From NCBI GenBank assembly GCA_947382355.1, contig CANCYR010000003.1:1-52138 (forward strand): a stretch of 52,138 nt of DNA. The letters are read 5' to 3'. The DNA comes from an uncultured Lachnospiraceae bacterium. Lineage in GTDB: Bacteria; Bacillota; Clostridia; Lachnospirales; Lachnospiraceae. The translations under genes and the position numbers were made by a program. Below the pieces are notes generated by a model. That model had not been told where the DNA came from. It worked only from the letters and a program-made list of their open reading frames with translations, and did no database searches. Positions 31,313 to 39,808 of the stretch are shown here, in pieces (the first letter of the stretch is position 1; the number at the start of each line of letters is the position of its first letter).

Positions 31313-32129
31313 AATACAGCGCCTCAAAGCTCTTTTGCAGGAAGCAGAAGCTGTGGTAATTGGTGCAGGGGCGGGGTTATCTGCCTCCGCAGGCTTTACC
31401 TATTCGGGACAGCGTTTTTCGGATAATTTTTCGGATTTCATTGAGAAATACGGTTTCAGGGATATGTATTCCGGCGGCTTTTATCCCTTTGAAAGCCTTG
31501 AAGAATACTGGGCATACTGGTCACAGTATATTTTTATAAACCGCTATATGGATGTGGATAACGGCACATACAAAAGACTTTTTCAGCTTATGAAGGAGAA
31601 GGATTACTTTGTGCTGACCACAAACGTTGACCATCAGTTTCAAAAGGCAGGATTTGATAAGCAAAGGCTGTTTTACACCCAGGGCGATTACGGCTTGTTC
31701 CAATGCAGCGTGCCCTGTCATAATTCCACATACGATAACGAAGAAATTGTGAGCAGGATGGTAGAGGCAAAAAAAGATATGAAAATACCAACAGAGCTTA
31801 TTCCCCATTGTCCTGTGTGCGGGAAACCCATGACAATGAACCTGCGGGCGGATGACAGCTTTGTACAGGATGAGGGCTGGTATGCGGCAAAGGAACGGTA
31901 TCTGGATTTTCTTGAAAGCCATCAAAATATGCAGGTACTGTATTTAGAGCTTGGCGTTGGAATGAATACGCCGGGCATTATCAAGTATCCCTTCTGGCAG
32001 ATGACAAAGCAGAATCCCAAAGCCGTCTATGCCTGCCTGAATTCCGGGGAAGCCTACTGCCCGGAGGAGATTGCGGAGCAGTCCATATGTATTGACGGGG
32101 ATATCGGGGAGGTATTAAATCAGCTCTGA
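31263..32129 (+). CDS. SirTM-class sirtuin, predicted protein ADP-ribosyltransferase (288 aa)
   Basis: Contains the NAD-binding VVIGAGAGLSASAGFTYSGQ, then LTTNVDHQFQKAGFD, with F-x-x-Q-G-D-Y-G, and two zinc-ribbon-like Cys (HCPVCGKP). The catalytic His of deacetylase sirtuins is replaced in SirTM and here the motif reads YTQGDYG. In characterised bacteria SirTM modifies a lipoylated GcvH-like carrier together with the macrodomain and a lipoate ligase; those partners are absent nearby. The start ATG 31263 overlaps the macrodomain gene by 50 bases, with AAGGTG seven bases before it. Confidence 0.88.
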   Translation: MFSNRKTTIFTKDCSVKIQRLKALLQEAEAVVIGAGAGLSASAGFTYSGQRFSDNFSDFIEKYGFRDMYSGGFYPFESLEEYWAYWSQYIFINRYMDVDNGTYKRLFQLMKEKDYFVLTTNVDHQFQKAGFDKQRLFYTQGDYGLFQCSVPCHNSTYDNEEIVSRMVEAKKDMKIPTELIPHCPVCGKPMTMNLRADDSFVQDEGWYAAKERYLDFLESHQNMQVLYLELGVGMNTPGIIKYPFWQMTKQNPKAVYACLNSGEAYCPEEIAEQSICIDGDIGEVLNQL

Positions 32130-32283
32130 CATAGAACTTTAATGAATAAAATTTCGATAGAATATATATGAAAAAACGAATTCAACCTGTTTTCCTATTA
32201 TAATATATTAGTATTTTCAGGAAAAGAAAGTAAAGGATGCAATTTCGCCTGTTGCCCTCTAATATATAAGGAGGGTGATGCCC

Positions 32284-32385
32284 ATGAATACAATGGAAGT
32301 TTTGACTTTATTGTTGGTCATATTTACAGTATTGGCATACATAGATAACCGGCACAATAAGAAACAGCATCCTGGACTGAGGTGA
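32284..32385 (+). CDS. Predicted type I toxin, holin-like small membrane peptide (33 aa)
   Basis: MNTMEVLTLLLVIFTVLAYI followed by DNRHNKKQHPGLR: one hydrophobic helix with a charged tail, matching the short 'putative holin-like toxin' family of Firmicutes. AAGGAGGGTGAT lies just upstream, an unusually strong site for a tiny gene. A minus-strand promoter at 32486-32514 is positioned to make an antisense RNA over its 3' end, and a terminator ends the sense transcript. Below routine length cut-offs. Confidence 0.68.
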   Translation: MNTMEVLTLLLVIFTVLAYIDNRHNKKQHPGLR

Positions 32386-32485
32386 CTGAACTGACCGCCT
32401 AAAGTTTAGGATGCTATTTCTTTTATGATATACATTTTTAACTGAGGGCATCAGATTTTGTATCTGAGTACCTTTCCTATCCTGA

Positions 32486-32514
32486 ATTATACACGGGGTG
32501 CCTGATTTTTTCAA
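32486..32514 (-). promoter_or_regulatory. Antisense promoter opposite the type I toxin
   Basis: On the minus strand TTGAAA (32514-32509), 17-base spacer, TATAAT (32491-32486). Transcription would start near 32479 and run leftwards into the toxin 3' region (32385), as for antisense antitoxin RNAs of the BsrG/TxpA type. Confidence 0.65.
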
Positions 32515-32524
32515 GCACCCTTTT
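32496..32524 (+). terminator. Terminator of the toxin transcript
   Basis: GGGTGC-c-TGA pairs with TCA-a-GCACCC around a T-rich loop, followed by TTTT. The stem shares its DNA with the antisense promoter spacer. Confidence 0.7.
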
Positions 32525-32664
32525 CAGCATAAATATAATTTTTAGTAACAGTTGTTACAAATTATTTGAGTTATGAAAGTGAAACCATTGGATATTTTCC
32601 ATAGTACATGATACATTAATTTCAAAAGTATAAAAAAATTATATTTTTGAAAGCGAATTAATTT

Positions 32665-33350
32665 ATGAAGATAATTTTGAGGAAACGATATCTGGACAGA
32701 ATGCTTGATCTGAAGGATACCCCGGATATAAAAATCATTACGGGAATCAGACGTTCCGGGAAATCTCAGTTGATGCAGGCTTATGCAGAATAACTTTGAC
32801 AATGTCAATATTATTTATGTAGATTATATGGATTTGACATTTGAGAAAATCAAAGAGTATCATGCACTTCACAATTACGTGGATGAATGGTATCCGGCAG
32901 GAAAGACAAAGAACAGCTTTTTGAAGATTATTCCGTAAACGGTGGACTGGCGGGTTCTTATGTATATCGAACCGAAAAGGATAGAACAAATTATATTAAA
33001 GAAGTTTATGAAACAATTGTAACCAGAGACCTTGTATAGAAATATCATCTTCCCGATACTACGGTACTACAGCGGCTCAGTGAATTTCTGATGGATAATG
33101 CCAGCAATCTGACTTCGTCAAATAAGGTGAGCAATATCTTATCCGAAAACAAGCTTGCCACCAACCATATGACAATTGGAAAGTATATCAAATATTTGTG
33201 CAATGCCTTCGATATCCGGGGAAAGAAGTATCTGGAAACCTACAGGCAGCTGGATGATATTGCTTATTCTTATGAAATGATTTTAAAGCAGTTGGACATG
33301 ATTGCGGATGGATGGAAAGAAAAGCAATTGAGGGTCAAAAACCCCGCCCT
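32665..33350 (+). pseudogene. Decayed AAA ATPase of the DUF4143 family
   Basis: Fragments in several frames: RKRYLDRMLDLKDTPDIKII with the Walker A TGIRRSGKS (about 32745-32770); then VNIIYVDYMDL (TIM-like Walker B side); a jump to VNGGLAGSYVY and RTEKDRTNYIKEVYETIVTR; a stop at DLV*KYHLPDTTVLQRLSEF; and from 33091 DNASNLTSSNKVSNILSEN, TIGKYIKYLCNAF. Most of the central and C-terminal nuclease-like part is deleted. Family members are ATPases of unclear role, often associated with mobile DNA. Its last part overlaps the HXXEE gene on the other strand. Confidence 0.75.
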
Positions 33351-33853
33351 GTTTTTCTTGTGTACCATCCGATAAGGGATTGTGCGAATTTCAGGTTCAA
33401 AGCCACAATGATGATTCCTATAAAACCAAATAATACGATTTTTTCTGTCCGGCATTCTAATATGGAAATGCATGTTGAAATAATCCGGATACTGACAGGC
33501 AGGCAGAGAATACTGGTAATCAGAGCGGGAATATACTGCCGGATAATCACTGCCTGAACAATATGGATAACAAAATGAAGCGTGCAGGCAATAAATCCGC
33601 CCAGCCATAGAAGCTTGAAAAATTCTGTATTTGTATAAAATGCCATAATAGAAAAAACAGTACACACTATGAATTCTTCAAGGACAGCAAGGGCAAATCC
33701 TTCTGTGCTGAAATCATGATAGGTTTTCAGGATAAAGGGATAGCGTTTGGAAAGCATCTCTTCATTTCTCTGCAGAAATAGCCTGAGCCCTATGATTTCT
33801 TCCATGTCATGAAATATAAAGATAAGCGGAAATAGCCAGATGTATGTTTCCAT
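33335..33853 (-). CDS. HXXEE-domain membrane protein (172 aa)
   Basis: The N-terminus METYIWLFPLIFIFHDMEEI carries the H-x-x-E-E motif within the first membrane segment; about five further hydrophobic helices and a basic tail (RKTGRGF). HXXEE proteins may be metal-dependent membrane hydrolases, but none is well characterised. GGAGGAACCCAA precedes the ATG. It is divergently oriented to the TetR gene at 34039, across a region with palindromes, so the TetR protein is a likely repressor. Confidence 0.8.
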   Translation of the reverse strand: METYIWLFPLIFIFHDMEEIIGLRLFLQRNEEMLSKRYPFILKTYHDFSTEGFALAVLEEFIVCTVFSIMAFYTNTEFFKLLWLGGFIACTLHFVIHIVQAVIIRQYIPALITSILCLPVSIRIISTCISILECRTEKIVLFGFIGIIIVALNLKFAQSLIGWYTRKTGRGF

Positions 33854-33976
33854 TTGGGTTCCTCCTTTGGAAAGTGCAGATCAATCTTTAGCCACCTTCT
33901 TCTGCGGCAGCAAAAAGTAAACAGTTGTGTCACATCTTTCTTTATGATATAGTAAAAATACATCAGCTACAAGGCT

Positions 33977-33992
33977 TGTCACGTAAGTGACA
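33977..33992. promoter_or_regulatory. Palindromic operator between HXXEE and tetR genes
   Basis: TGTCAC-GTAA-GTGACA, perfect. A related GTGTCACA lies at 33927-33935 and AAGTGTCAG at 34006-34014, so several half-sites occupy the divergent promoter region. Confidence 0.7.
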
Positions 33993-34038
33993 CATTTTTA
34001 AGAATAAGTGTCAGACAGGAAAGAGAAAGGAAAATTGT

Positions 34039-34617
34039 ATGAATCCTTCACAGAACCCAAGCGCACTGCGTTCCAAAAATCTGCTGACGGAAACGCTGCT
34101 GCGTCTTATGAAGCAATATCCGTACAGGGAAATAACCGTCAAACATATTCTGTTAGAGTCCGGTATTTCGCGAAAAACCTTTTATCGCAATTTCATTTCC
34201 AAGGATGATATTCTGGATTCTTATATAGATACTGTTTTGTATCAATATCTTGCAGCTATTAAAAAACAGGGGGAATACTCCATGGTTTCCATGCTGGAAA
34301 TCATATTTCCTTTTTGCGAAGCCCACAAAGATTTGCTTTTTCTGCTTCGGGATAATGGATTATTGTATTTGCTTCTTCAAAAGCTGAACCGGCTTGTTTG
34401 GGATGAACACAGAAGGATTGCCCGGAATATGCAAGGACAGATTCCGGATGCAGCATCTGTTCTTTCTCAATATATTGTTTCCTTTAATATCGGGGGCATA
34501 TGGAATATTATTGCCGGATGGATTGAAAATGACATGAAGGACAGTACAAAAGACATTAAAAATACCCTGATTTATTATCTGGAAAACATAGGAACCATTG
34601 ATTTGAGAAATGTTTAA
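34039..34617 (+). CDS. TetR/AcrR-family regulator (192 aa)
   Basis: HTH: KNLLTETLLRLMKQYPYREI, TVKHILLESGISRKTFYRNF. The C-terminal half resembles the TetR_C_33/DhaS-like type (IIAGWIENDMKDS, FNIGGIWN). AGAAAGGAAAATTGT before ATG. Fourteen bases separate it from the methyltransferase gene, so the two form an operon; the divergent HXXEE gene is probably also controlled. Inducer unknown. Confidence 0.88.
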   Translation: MNPSQNPSALRSKNLLTETLLRLMKQYPYREITVKHILLESGISRKTFYRNFISKDDILDSYIDTVLYQYLAAIKKQGEYSMVSMLEIIFPFCEAHKDLLFLLRDNGLLYLLLQKLNRLVWDEHRRIARNMQGQIPDAASVLSQYIVSFNIGGIWNIIAGWIENDMKDSTKDIKNTLIYYLENIGTIDLRNV

Positions 34618-34631
34618 TTAAGGAGCCTTAT

Positions 34632-35264
34632 ATGAAGCATATCAATCTGTACACGATTATTTCAAAAGCATATGACCTGTTGGACATGGTATATTTTAAA
34701 GAAACAGGCAGAAATCCAAGAGAAGTTATTCTGAACATGATTCCAGACAGCAAAGTCTCTGTTTTGGATATGTGCTGCGGAACCTTATCCAATACCATTG
34801 GGATTGCAAAAGCAAAGCCGGACATTAAGGTGGTAGGGCTGGATTTATCCGGGGACATGCTTCGGGTGGCGAAAAAGAAGCTGCACAGGCAGCAAATAAA
34901 AAATGTATCTCTGAAATGTGCAGATGCCACCAAAACAAAAATTCCTTCTAAATCTTTTGACTATATTATTCTGGGGCTGGTCCTGCATGAAAGCAGTCCT
35001 GGGCTGATAGAAGGAGTGCTGCGGGAAGCGCGCAGGCTGTTAAAAGATGACGGGAACCTTATTGTTTTGGAGTGGGAGCCGCCTGAAAAGCTGTATCAAA
35101 TCATAAAATATTTTCCATTGTATTTGGGTGAAAGGTTAAATTGCAAAACATTTAAACAGTTTTATATGGCGGATAAAGAAGCATATCTAAAAAGATACGG
35201 TTTTAAAGTGGAGCAGAAAGAATACTGCAATTATACCATTCTTCTGAAATTGAGAATGATTTGA
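34632..35264 (+). CDS. Class I SAM-dependent methyltransferase (210 aa)
   Basis: Motif I VSVLDMCCGTLSNTIGIA, motif II VVGLDLSGDMLRVAKKK, ADATKTKIPSKSFDYIILG as motif III/IV, and LREARRLLKDDGNLIVLEW: a UbiE-like fold. The C-terminal part (LYLGERLNCKTFKQFYMADK, LKRYGFKVEQKEY) is typical of small-molecule methylases. Substrate unknown. AAGGAGCC before the ATG. Operon with tetR. Confidence 0.85.
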   Translation: MKHINLYTIISKAYDLLDMVYFKETGRNPREVILNMIPDSKVSVLDMCCGTLSNTIGIAKAKPDIKVVGLDLSGDMLRVAKKKLHRQQIKNVSLKCADATKTKIPSKSFDYIILGLVLHESSPGLIEGVLREARRLLKDDGNLIVLEWEPPEKLYQIIKYFPLYLGERLNCKTFKQFYMADKEAYLKRYGFKVEQKEYCNYTILLKLRMI

Positions 35265-35349
35265 AAGACAGTAACACAGACATGGTAAAGCGGTTTTATG
35301 AACTGTTACATTCCAACCTGCGGCTAAACAAAAATTTCCACCCCGCATG

Positions 35350-35378
35350 TTGCCCCGCCCCCTTTTGTGTGGTATAAT
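35350..35378 (+). promoter_or_regulatory. carAB promoter
   Basis: TTGCCC (35350-35355), 17-base spacer, TATAAT (35373-35378). Transcription would start near 35385. No arginine or pyrimidine control element, terminator or leader peptide is evident between it and carA. Confidence 0.6.
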
Positions 35379-35414
35379 AAAACGATTATGCGAAAGGGAA
35401 TACAGGTGAAGAAA

Positions 35415-36590
35415 ATGAAAGCATTTTTAATTTTGGAAGACGGCACCGTATTTGAAGGAATCCAAATCGGCGCCAGAAAAGAAATCATCAGTGAAATTGT
35501 TTTTAATACATCCATGGCGGGCTATTTAGAGGTGCTCACAGACCCTTCCTATGCAGGACAGGCTGTATGCATGACCTATCCCCTCATTGGAAATTACGGC
35601 GTCTGCAAAGAGGACATGGAATCCAGAAAGCTCTGGCCGGACGGCTTCATTGTCAGGGAGTTGTCCCGCATTCCAAGCAATTTCCGGTGTGACACTACCA
35701 TACAGGAGCTGCTTAAAAGCTATGACGTGCCGGGAATTGCAGGAATTGATACAAGGGCCCTTACAAAGATTTTAAGGGAAAAGGGCACCATGAATGGCAT
35801 GATTACAACAAATGAAGCGTATAATTTAGATGAGATAATTCCAAAATTAAAACAATATACAACCGGCAAGGTTGTGGACATCGTTACCTGTGAACATAAA
35901 TACGAATTGAAGGGCTCCAAGTCCTTAGAGGACAACGGTCCTATTTCCGGAAGCGCCAGATATACGGGCGAAAAGGAAAAGAAACCTTCTCTTGTGAGAG
36001 AATTAAAAGGAGTTGGTAGGAAAGTAGCCCTTTTAGATTTGGGAGCAAAAGACAATATTGCAAAGAGCTTAGCGGCAAGAGGCTGTGACGTGACCGTTTA
36101 TCCGGCGGGCACAAAGGCGGAAGAAATCTTTGCCGCAAAGCCTGACGGCATTATGCTTTCCAACGGTCCGGGGGACCCCAAGGAATGTGCTTCCATTATA
36201 GAAGAGATACGAAAGCTGTATGAAGGGGACATTCCTATATTTGCAATCTGTCTGGGTCACCAGTTAATGGCGCTTGCCACGGGAGCAGACACCTTTAAGA
36301 TGAAATACGGTCACAGGGGAGGAAACCATCCGGTAAAGGATTTGGCAACCGGAAGGGTTTACATTTCCTCACAGAATCACGGATATGTAGTGAATACGGA
36401 TAAGCTGGATGAAAAGGTGGCGGTTCCCGCATTCATCAATGTAAATGACGGTACCAATGAAGGGCTTTCCTATACCGGCAAAAATATTTTCACCGTCCAG
36501 TTCCATCCGGAGGCATGTCCGGGGCCGCAGGATTCCGGCGACTTATTTGACAGATTTATTACGATGATGGAGGAAACCAACAATGCCTAA
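35415..36590 (+). CDS. carA: Carbamoyl-phosphate synthase small (glutaminase) subunit (391 aa)
   Basis: Start ATG 35415 ([15 protein letters not shown]), with AGGTGAAG upstream. N-terminal CPSase small-chain domain ([20 protein letters not shown]), then a class I glutamine amidotransferase: [19 protein letters not shown], Cys279 in [12 protein letters not shown], and His/Glu in [10 protein letters not shown]. It passes ammonia to CarB for carbamoyl phosphate, used in pyrimidine and arginine synthesis. Overlaps carB by eight bases. Confidence 0.95.
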   Translation: MKAFLILEDGTVFEGIQIGARKEIISEIVFNTSMAGYLEVLTDPSYAGQAVCMTYPLIGNYGVCKEDMESRKLWPDGFIVRELSRIPSNFRCDTTIQELLKSYDVPGIAGIDTRALTKILREKGTMNGMITTNEAYNLDEIIPKLKQYTTGKVVDIVTCEHKYELKGSKSLEDNGPISGSARYTGEKEKKPSLVRELKGVGRKVALLDLGAKDNIAKSLAARGCDVTVYPAGTKAEEIFAAKPDGIMLSNGPGDPKECASIIEEIRKLYEGDIPIFAICLGHQLMALATGADTFKMKYGHRGGNHPVKDLATGRVYISSQNHGYVVNTDKLDEKVAVPAFINVNDGTNEGLSYTGKNIFTVQFHPEACPGPQDSGDLFDRFITMMEETNNA

Positions 36591-39500
36591 AAATCCAGAT
36601 GTAAAAAAAGTACTAGTGATCGGCTCCGGTCCAATCGTTATCGGACAGGCGGCAGAATTTGATTATGCAGGGACACAGGCATGCCGTTCCTTAAAAGAGG
36701 AAGGCGTGGAGGTTATTTTAGTCAATTCCAATCCTGCAACCATTATGACAGATAAAGATATTGCGGATAAGGTGTACATCGAGCCTTTGACGGCAAAAGT
36801 GCTGGAACAGCTTATCGAAAAGGAAAAACCGGACAGCGTGCTTCCCACCCTTGGCGGACAGGCGGGGCTGAATCTGGGCATGGAACTGGAGGAATCGGGA
36901 TTTCTTGCAAAGCATCATGTGAAGCTGTTGGGAACTACCGCAGCCACCATCAAAAAAGCCGAAGACCGTCAGGAATTTAAAGATACCATGGAAAAAATCG
37001 GTGAGCCATGTGCAGCTTCCCTTGTAGTGGAAAACGTAGAGGACGGCGTGGCATTTACCAATTCCATCGGCTACCCGGTAGTGCTTCGTCCTGCTTATAC
37101 ATTAGGAGGCTCCGGCGGTGGCATTGCCCACAATCAGGCAGAACTGGAAGAGATACTGGAAAACGGCTTAAGGCTTTCCCGTGTAGGACAGGTATTGGTA
37201 GAGCGCTGCATAGCGGGCTGGAAGGAAATCGAATACGAAGTGATGCGGGACGGTGTAGGCAACTGCATTACCGTATGTAATATGGAAAACATCGACCCGG
37301 TAGGCGTACATACAGGGGACAGCATCGTAGTGGCGCCTTCCCAGACACTGGGGGATAAGGAATACCAGATGTTAAGAAGCTCCGCCCTGAACATTATAAA
37401 CGAGCTTCAGATTACAGGAGGCTGTAACGTACAGTTTGCCCTTCATCCTACCAGCTTTGAATACTGTGTCATTGAAGTAAATCCCCGTGTAAGCCGTTCC
37501 TCGGCATTGGCTTCCAAGGCAACCGGCTATCCCATTGCCAAGGTGGCGGCAAAGATTGCCCTTGGCTATACACTGGATGAAATAAAGAATGCCATTACAG
37601 GAAAGACCTATGCCAGTTTTGAGCCAACCCTTGACTATTGTGTTATAAAGCTTCCCAGGCTCCCCTTTGACAAGTTCATCACCGCAAAGCGTACCCTTAC
37701 CACCCAGATGAAGGCAACCGGCGAGGTCATGAGCATCTGCCACAACTTTGAAGGCGCGCTGATGAAGGCAATACGTTCTTTAGAGCAGCATGTGGACTGT
37801 CTGTTAAGCTATGATTTTTCAGAGCTTTCCTTGGAAGAGCTTGAGGCAAGGCTGAAAATCGTGGACGACCAGCGGATTTACGTGATAGCGGAAGCCTTGC
37901 GGAAGGGAATGGACTATGACACCATCCATGAGATTACCCAGATAGATATATGGTTTATTGACAAGCTGGCAGTCCTTGTGGAAATGGAAAATGCCTTAAA
38001 GAAAGGGCCGCTTACTGTAGAGCTGCTAAAAGAAGCAAAACGCATAGAGTTCCCGGACAACGTGATTGCAAGGCTTACGGGAATGGAAGAGGAAGCAGTC
38101 AAGAAAATGCGCTATGAAAACGGTATCGTTGCTGTTTACAAAATGGTGGATACCTGTGCCGCAGAGTTTGAAGCGTCCACCCCCTATTACTATTCCGTAT
38201 ACGGCGGGGAAAACGAAGCGGTGGAGACAAAGCCGGAAAAAAAGGTGTTAGTGCTTGGTTCCGGTCCCATCCGTATCGGGCAGGGAATCGAATTTGACTA
38301 TTGCTCTGTACATGCCACCTGGGCATTTGCCAAAGAAGGCTACGAGACAATCATCATCAATAACAATCCGGAAACAGTCAGCACAGACTTTGACATTGCC
38401 GACAAGCTTTACTTTGAGCCCCTCACTCCCGAGGATGTGGAAAGCATTGTGAATCTGGAAAAGCCTGACGGTGTGGTAGTGCAGTTTGGCGGACAGACCG
38501 CCATCAAGCTGACGGAAAGCCTGATGAAAATGGGAGTGCCCATTTTAGGCACCAGTGCGGAAAACGTGGATGCGGCGGAAGACAGAGAGCTGTTTGATAA
38601 GATTCTGGAGGAATGCCATATTCCAAGGCCCTCCGGCGGAACGGTGTTTACGGCAGACGAGGCAAAGAAAGTTGCCAATGAATTAGGCTATCCGGTGCTT
38701 GTAAGACCTTCTTATGTGCTTGGAGGCCAGGGAATGCAGATTGCCATTTCTGATGAAGAAGTGGAAGAGTTCATGGAAATCATCAACCGGATTGCCCAGG
38801 ACCATCCTATTTTAGTGGATAAGTATCTGGTTGGAAAAGAAATCGAGGTGGATGCAGTCTGTGACGGGGAAGACATACTGATTCCGGGCATTATGGAGCA
38901 TATTGAACGGGCAGGAGTCCATTCCGGCGACAGCATTTCCGTATATCCTGCAAGGAGCATCAGCCAGAAGGTAAAGGAAACCATTGCGGAATACACAAGA
39001 AGACTGGCAAGGGCCCTTCATGTAATCGGCCTTATCAACATCCAGTTTATCGTGTGCGGGGAAGAGGTGTATGTCATCGAGGTGAATCCCCGCTCCTCCC
39101 GTACCGTGCCCTATATCAGCAAGGTAACCGGAATTCCCATCGTGCCCCTTGCAACAAAGGTCATTATCGGCAATACTATAAGAGAGCTTGGCTATGAGCC
39201 GGGGCTTCAGAAGGAAGCGGATTACGTGGCAATCAAGATGCCGGTGTTCTCCTTTGAAAAAATAAGGGGAGCGGAAATCAGCTTAGGACCCGAAATGAAA
39301 TCCACAGGAGAATGCTTAGGAATTGCCAAAACCTTTAACGAGGCCTTGTACAAGGCGTTTATCGGAGCAGGAATCGACCTTCCAAAGCACAAGCAGCTGA
39401 TTATAACTGTAAAGGATGCGGACAAAGGGGAAGCAATTGAAATCGGAAGAAGATTTGAGAAGTTAGGCTATAAGATTTATGCCACCCGTTCCACGGCAAA

Positions 39501-39780
39501 TGCTTTAAAGGAGGCAGGAGTAAACGCCAGAAAGGTGAACAAAATCCAGCAGGAATCCCCTACGGTCATGGACCTTATCTTAGGGCACAAAATTGATTTG
39601 GTTATCGATACCCCTACTCAGGGCAGGGATAAATCCAGAGACGGCTTCCTGATTCGCAGAACTGCCATAGAAACAGGCGTGAACTGCCTGACCAGTCTGG
39701 ACACGGCCAATGCGCTGCTGACCAGCCTTGAGAATACAGATGTACAGAATCTTACATTAATTGATATAGCAACTATATAA
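36583..39780 (+). CDS. carB: Carbamoyl-phosphate synthase large subunit (1065 aa)
   Basis: Two homologous halves, each with a pre-ATP-grasp start ([20 protein letters not shown] at the N-terminus; [20 protein letters not shown] near residue 555) and an ATP-grasp domain ([28 protein letters not shown]). Substrate motifs [20 protein letters not shown] and [21 protein letters not shown]-terminal MGS-like allosteric domain (about 930-1065, [17 protein letters not shown]). Full length for the family. Overlapping carA, hence a carAB operon. Confidence 0.96.
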   Translation: MPKNPDVKKVLVIGSGPIVIGQAAEFDYAGTQACRSLKEEGVEVILVNSNPATIMTDKDIADKVYIEPLTAKVLEQLIEKEKPDSVLPTLGGQAGLNLGMELEESGFLAKHHVKLLGTTAATIKKAEDRQEFKDTMEKIGEPCAASLVVENVEDGVAFTNSIGYPVVLRPAYTLGGSGGGIAHNQAELEEILENGLRLSRVGQVLVERCIAGWKEIEYEVMRDGVGNCITVCNMENIDPVGVHTGDSIVVAPSQTLGDKEYQMLRSSALNIINELQITGGCNVQFALHPTSFEYCVIEVNPRVSRSSALASKATGYPIAKVAAKIALGYTLDEIKNAITGKTYASFEPTLDYCVIKLPRLPFDKFITAKRTLTTQMKATGEVMSICHNFEGALMKAIRSLEQHVDCLLSYDFSELSLEELEARLKIVDDQRIYVIAEALRKGMDYDTIHEITQIDIWFIDKLAVLVEMENALKKGPLTVELLKEAKRIEFPDNVIARLTGMEEEAVKKMRYENGIVAVYKMVDTCAAEFEASTPYYYSVYGGENEAVETKPEKKVLVLGSGPIRIGQGIEFDYCSVHATWAFAKEGYETIIINNNPETVSTDFDIADKLYFEPLTPEDVESIVNLEKPDGVVVQFGGQTAIKLTESLMKMGVPILGTSAENVDAAEDRELFDKILEECHIPRPSGGTVFTADEAKKVANELGYPVLVRPSYVLGGQGMQIAISDEEVEEFMEIINRIAQDHPILVDKYLVGKEIEVDAVCDGEDILIPGIMEHIERAGVHSGDSISVYPARSISQKVKETIAEYTRRLARALHVIGLINIQFIVCGEEVYVIEVNPRSSRTVPYISKVTGIPIVPLATKVIIGNTIRELGYEPGLQKEADYVAIKMPVFSFEKIRGAEISLGPEMKSTGECLGIAKTFNEALYKAFIGAGIDLPKHKQLIITVKDADKGEAIEIGRRFEKLGYKIYATRSTANALKEAGVNARKVNKIQQESPTVMDLILGHKIDLVIDTPTQGRDKSRDGFLIRRTAIETGVNCLTSLDTANALLTSLENTDVQNLTLIDIATI

Positions 39781-39808
39781 ACAAGTTTGAATGATAAGGA
39801 AAGAGTAT

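Noticed and set aside
34008-34208. 66-codon plus-strand frame
   Set aside because: Overlaps the TetR gene start in another frame; the TetR HTH motif decides the correct frame.
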